Below, in pieces: positions 59,901 to 64,000 of a stretch of 64,000 nt of DNA. Position 1 is the first letter of the stretch; each line of letters starts with the position of its first letter. This DNA comes from Sphagnum magellanicum (lineage: Eukaryota > Streptophyta > Sphagnopsida > Sphagnales > Sphagnaceae), in assembly GCA_021904315.1 (NCBI GenBank), contig CM038925.1:13208501-13272500 (forward strand), in the 5' to 3' direction. A program made the translations under genes and the position numbers. Under the pieces are notes generated by a model. It saw only the letters and a program-made list of their open reading frames with translations. It did not search any database and was not told the DNA's origin.

Positions 59901-61985
59901 ATTAATTTTATTATAAATAGTAGAAATTGATAAATAATAAAAATATAATATAATGATAATAATAGTAAGTAGTTAATAAATATCAATATTATTAATTTTA
60001 ATTTTAATAATTATGATTACCTATAATAGTTAATAATAAACAATATTACATTATTATGACATAATTTAAGTTAATAGCTAACCTAGGCTAGTAATTAGCC
60101 TAGTCTAAGGTATTTACGACGAAATAATGTAGCCTACTAGTCATAAATATATTACCATAATTAATAAGATGGTTAAAATTGAAATGATAGTTATTGAAGA
60201 CTAATGATATTATTATTAAAAACCAATGATCACTATAATTATAGTAATATTTAATAATCACTAATAATATTCATGTTTATTAATAATTGATATAATTAAT
60301 TATAAATTAACTAATGTAACTTGTTAGGTAGTGTAACTTATTAACTGTAGATATATATTAATATAATTATAATAAAATTTAATATTCATTAATAACATTA
60401 ATTTTAATCTTTATTAATAATTAATATGATAAAAATATAATTAAAATCATAGTTATAATTTTTAAAATAATTATATAGGGTTAGTTATAATGATTAATAA
60501 TTTATAATATATATATTTTAGCTAAATTAACCATGGCTAAAATAATTAGAAGGCTAAAATAATGATGAATAAATTAATTTTAACTATAATAATTAGAAGG
60601 TAAAATTTATTGGTTGATTTGGTTATGTTAATTTAACCATAATTAATTTAGCTTTGTAAAGATTTTAGCCATGGTTAATTTAACCTCGTAAATTGTTTAA
60701 TTGGTTAATTTAGCCAAAGTTAATTTTATCATGTTTAATTTAACTAAAATTAATTTAATGAGAGTTAATTTACCCATGATTAATTTACCCATGATTAATT
60801 TAAATATGGTTAGTTGAATCAAAATTGATTTAACCAAACTTAATTCAGCCATGGTTAAATTAACCAAAGTTAATTTCTTTATGGTTAGTTTAACTTTGTT
60901 TAATGTGAGTTTAGCTTACGTTTAACTCATGTTTTGTTCTATGTAACATTAGTTAGCATGGGTTTAATTTTAATACTAAATGTATAAGATTATTACACTT
61001 AACTTAGGTAGATAGATTGAATGTATTAATATAAATACGTATTAATTTTGACCATGATTTTTATGACATGTGTTCATTTTGTGCACTATTAGTTACATTT
61101 TAATTGCACACACAACTAATATAATTGCATACGACATCTAGTTGCATACACTTACATAATGACCAATTGCAAACAACAAGATTTCTACTAGTGGTTGTCA
61201 TTGTGTGTGGTCAAATAATATTTCTTAAAGTGGCCACCCAATTTTCTATGACCAAACATGTTCTTCACCTCACCTTAAATCTTTCTCCACAAATGGGCAA
61301 AAGACACCCTATAACCAATCATTTGAAACTTTAACCCCCCTTTTTCCCCCATGATATCCTCAATTTTGTGTAATAAAAAATGTGACAATTACACCCCATC
61401 ACCAAACATAACTCATGGGAATATGGTACAACCCTTTTTTTTCCTACCCCCATCCACACCTGCAATCAAACACCAAATCTTTATTTATGATTGGATCTTC
61501 CCATAATTCTGAACATTATATTATTAGATCGTGAGTTCCACCATAGGTTGTTTTTGGAACGATGGGCAAGACATGAATGTACATTCAAGGGTTGTTCCTC
61601 TATATATAATGGGTGTTCAGTTATAGGGAGGTGTTTGATTATGGGTGTACTTATCCTATGTCAATGTCACAAAAATAAAGAAACATAAAGGCAAATGCAA
61701 CCAAAAATTGAAAAAATAATTCATGAATGTTATGTATGAAAATAAAAATAATCAATATCCTCATTCATGTTGAAAATATTAAACTATTTTCAAAATGCAA
61801 GCCAAAAATATGAAAAAATATTTATTGTATGCCAAAAATGTATTTTAATGAATGAATGAATTAATTATTCCACCCCCAAGTGCCAAATTCATTATGGTAC
61901 TGGTACGCCCCTTCACTAGTGTGAACATTCAAATAAAGTTGGTGGATTTTTAAAGTGTAAGGGCATCTCCATCCCCACACTGGCA
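57000..61985. other. Copy B intergenic, AT-rich
   Basis: No gene was recognised. It holds the empty Tigger site (about 57890-57905), B-only stretches (59136-59345, 60030-60230, 61417-61590), a short palindrome (CTAGGCTAGTAATTAGCCTAG, about 60089-60109) and the longer 15-bp minisatellite. Confidence 0.5.
60520..60920. repeat. 15-bp minisatellite, longer array, copy B
   Basis: Same unit type as 31385-31600 (GTTAATTTAACCAAA-like, alternating with CCATGATTAATTTA), here about 400 bp. The length difference shows independent expansion or contraction since the duplication. Confidence 0.7.
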
Positions 61986-61989
61986 AACG

Positions 61990-64000
61990 CCCCTTTTCCT
62001 TAAATCTTGCAGCAGGATTGGTAGTGCAAATCCTGCTGCCCTCTGGTATATTGATGGTCCATTTTGCCATGGTCAATTTAACACTTTAAAAGCTATTTTT
62101 ACTGTGGATTTGGACAGTGATTATGACTCGTCCAGATGTAAAGACATAAATGATTTTTGAGTGTTTATAGGGACTTTTATGACGTTTGTGGGTGCGGACC
62201 GTGATCATTAAAGGGTATTCTATAATAAAATAAAGGAGTTGTTTAGAATTTTGGGGGTGGAGATGCTCAAAAAAAGAATCCTGCCTTAGTTTGGTGATGT
62301 GCTGGACTCTTTAGTCCAAATATGGCAAATTCAGACTTATATTTTCCTCAAAATATGACCACTTGGGGTCAATTTTTTCCACATTGTATGACTTGCACAG
62401 CACTTTGCTTTTTGTCGCCGTGCAAAAATTGGCCACCAAAAGAAACACTACAAGTCCAAATGTATATGCAAACTTCAGGGTGGAGGGTGCAATGGTGTTC
62501 CCAAGTAAGATCTGCAATTACAATTTAAAATGTTAGCCAGTGTCTATGCACCATTTAGATTGCCAAAAGGTCGCCATTGCCGACTCTGCTTCATCCAAAA
62601 TATAAGAAGAATATGTAGCTGATAAGATACTTCACCTCCTTGATTGGTCTCTTCATTTCTGCCTCCAAAGTATACGGAAAGCTGTTTCCCAGGGTGTTTC
62701 CTTTCCCCCCTTTTTTCCCCGTTTGTTGGAAGCACAAGGACCTTCCCCTAATTTGACTCACCTCATGTAAGGCAAAGCCCTAGGTCCAGGGCATCAAAAG
62801 GGCTCATGTGAGGTGGTAAGCCCCAGGTCGCGAGAATTACTGAAATAAGGGCTTGTGATAGGCAGTAGTTGAGCATAGACCCCCCTTTTCATTAAATCTT
62901 GCAGCAGGATTGGTAGTGCAAATCTTGCTGGCCTCTGGTATTGATGGTCCATTTTGCAGTGGTATTTTAACGTTTAAGAGCTATTTTTACTGTAGATTTG
63001 GACAGTGATTATTACTTGTCCAGATGTAAAGACATAAATGGCTTTTGAGTATTTAAAGGGCCTTTAATGATGTTTGTGGGTGGGGACAGTGATCAGTAAA
63101 GGGTATTCTATTCTAAAATAAAGGAGTTGTTTACAGTTTTGGGGTGGACATGCTCTAAGAGAATGTCTATCCAAGCCCTCTTTTTGGCCTCTATCATCAC
63201 CTCCAAGATAAAACAACGTAAAGTGTTAATTGTTTCTCCAACCCTACCCATGAACATGAAAAATTCATGAAAATTTGCAATGTGAAGAAGTTTTCATGGC
63301 CAGCCAACCAGAAACAGACCTTTTTTTTCCTCCCTGGGCCTTCTGGAGACCAAAATTCATGCTATTTTAAATCGTTACTTTTCCCAAAGTGTAATGTACA
63401 GGCCATTTTACTGTTGGTGGTGCACCTGCAATAGCCTAGGGCAAGATCAGGTGAAAAATAATTCTGACTTCTAACTACTGGGGTCAAAAACAATGTAACG
63501 TTTCTAGACCATCGACTCCCATATGTAAAACCAAGGAAGCCTAAACTGCTCAGATATAATAGCTTACACACATATACAGCAGCACCTCCAAAGCAGGGTT
63601 TTCTTTTTTCAATTTTGTGAGGTAAGTGGTGTAGCTATCATTTACAAGAAGATTGAGCCAAATAATTTGGCTGCAGGAGAGGAGAGGAGAGAAGAATAGA
63701 AAAAAAGAAGATTCCTCCCTTAGTTTGGTGACTTGCTGGACTTTTTTGTCCAAATATGGCAAATGCAGACTTATATTTTCCTCGAAATATGACCACTTGG
63801 GGTCAATTTCTCCACATTGTATGATTAGCACAGCACTTTCCTTTTTGTCGCAGTGCAAAAATTGGCCACAAAAAGAAACACTGTGAGTCCAAATGTATAC
63901 GCAAACTTCAGGGTGGAGGGTGCAACGGTGTTCCCAGGTAAGATCTGCAATTACAATTTAAAATGTTAGCCAGTGTCCTATGCAACGTTTAGGTTGCCGA
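61990..64000. repeat. Internal tandem rearrangement in copy B
   Basis: Relative to copy A, the order here is A 32.6-32.9, A 34.55-35.16, then again A 32.63-32.95 and A 34.05-34.85. The junction of the two units is at about 62878-62884 (CATAGACC next to CCCCTTTTC), with a few shared C bases. Within the first unit the sequence jumps at an A-run (about 62270-62280) and within the second at about 63208. Confidence 0.8.

Larger units (their letters stand above)
53141..64000 (+). repeat. Segmental duplication copy B (runs off the window)
   Basis: Direct repeat of 21989-35165 starting at GCAGCGGGTACTATGCAAC, here preceded by a GCAGCA run and the MATE relic. It lacks the Tigger element, two of the three 58-bp units and the 32960-34050 segment. 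It has extra segments at about 59136-59345, 60030-60230 and 61417-61590, and an internal tandem duplication near 61.99-64.0 kb. Confidence 0.95.

Noticed and set aside
1-64000. CRISPR arrays, bacterial operons, rRNA
   Set aside because: None seen. Tandem repeats here lack regular unique spacers, and all gene structure is eukaryotic.

Overview
The window is nuclear DNA from a land plant with a large, repeat-rich genome. The evidence is spliced host genes with GT-AG introns, an AP2/ERF repressor gene, SnRK1-type and MATE-type gene remains, Ty1/copia and Ty3/gypsy fossils, and long AT-rich intergenic stretches. The species cannot be fixed from sequence alone. The hydrolase-plus-kinase gene and the style of the hAT remains suggest to me a non-flowering lineage (fern, lycophyte or gymnosperm), but that is inference.

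Layout. 0-7 kb: intergenic, with a foldback element with long imperfect inverted ends, inverted repeat pairs, a GC-rich 38-nt palindrome and a 26-bp minisatellite. 7.4-9.9 kb: an intronless ERF gene (group VIII, C-terminal EAR motif) with a GC-rich, GA-repeat leader, followed by a decayed tandem copy of its own 3' end. 10.6-12.2 kb: a spliced minus-strand gene for a probably plastid-targeted protein I do not recognise. 13-19.4 kb: a 24-bp minisatellite, a decayed hAT-like transposase with a BED finger, and a Ty3/gypsy fossil carrying a nested solo LTR. 19.4-22 kb: very AT-rich DNA.

22-35 kb and 53.1-64 kb are two direct copies (A and B) of one segment more than 11 kb long; B runs off the window. 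Both carry the 3' part of a SnRK1 alpha-like gene with a shared stop, plus a conserved-looking last exon of an unknown gene. Copy A has a nearly complete pogo/Tigger transposon (27.0-29.2 kb); copy B keeps the empty TA site. The copies also differ in a 58-bp triplication, in minisatellite lengths, and in a 1.1-kb segment and several shorter ones. B has an internal tandem rearrangement. The B breakpoint lies just upstream of a broken MATE transporter gene (50.5-53.0 kb).

The most interesting gene is at 36.1-39.9 kb: three exons whose splice phases agree encode a SERAC1-like alpha/beta-hydrolase domain fused to a plant RLK/Pelle-type kinase. The hydrolase has lost its nucleophile Ser and its final His, whereas the kinase keeps its catalytic residues and is of the non-RD class. 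This looks like a pseudo-hydrolase sensor joined to a kinase, which recalls the separate hydrolase and kinase modules on bryophyte NLR immune receptors. 40-50 kb is mostly intergenic, with a rearranged Ty1/copia fossil, a 65-bp-armed hairpin and a CACTA-like MITE.
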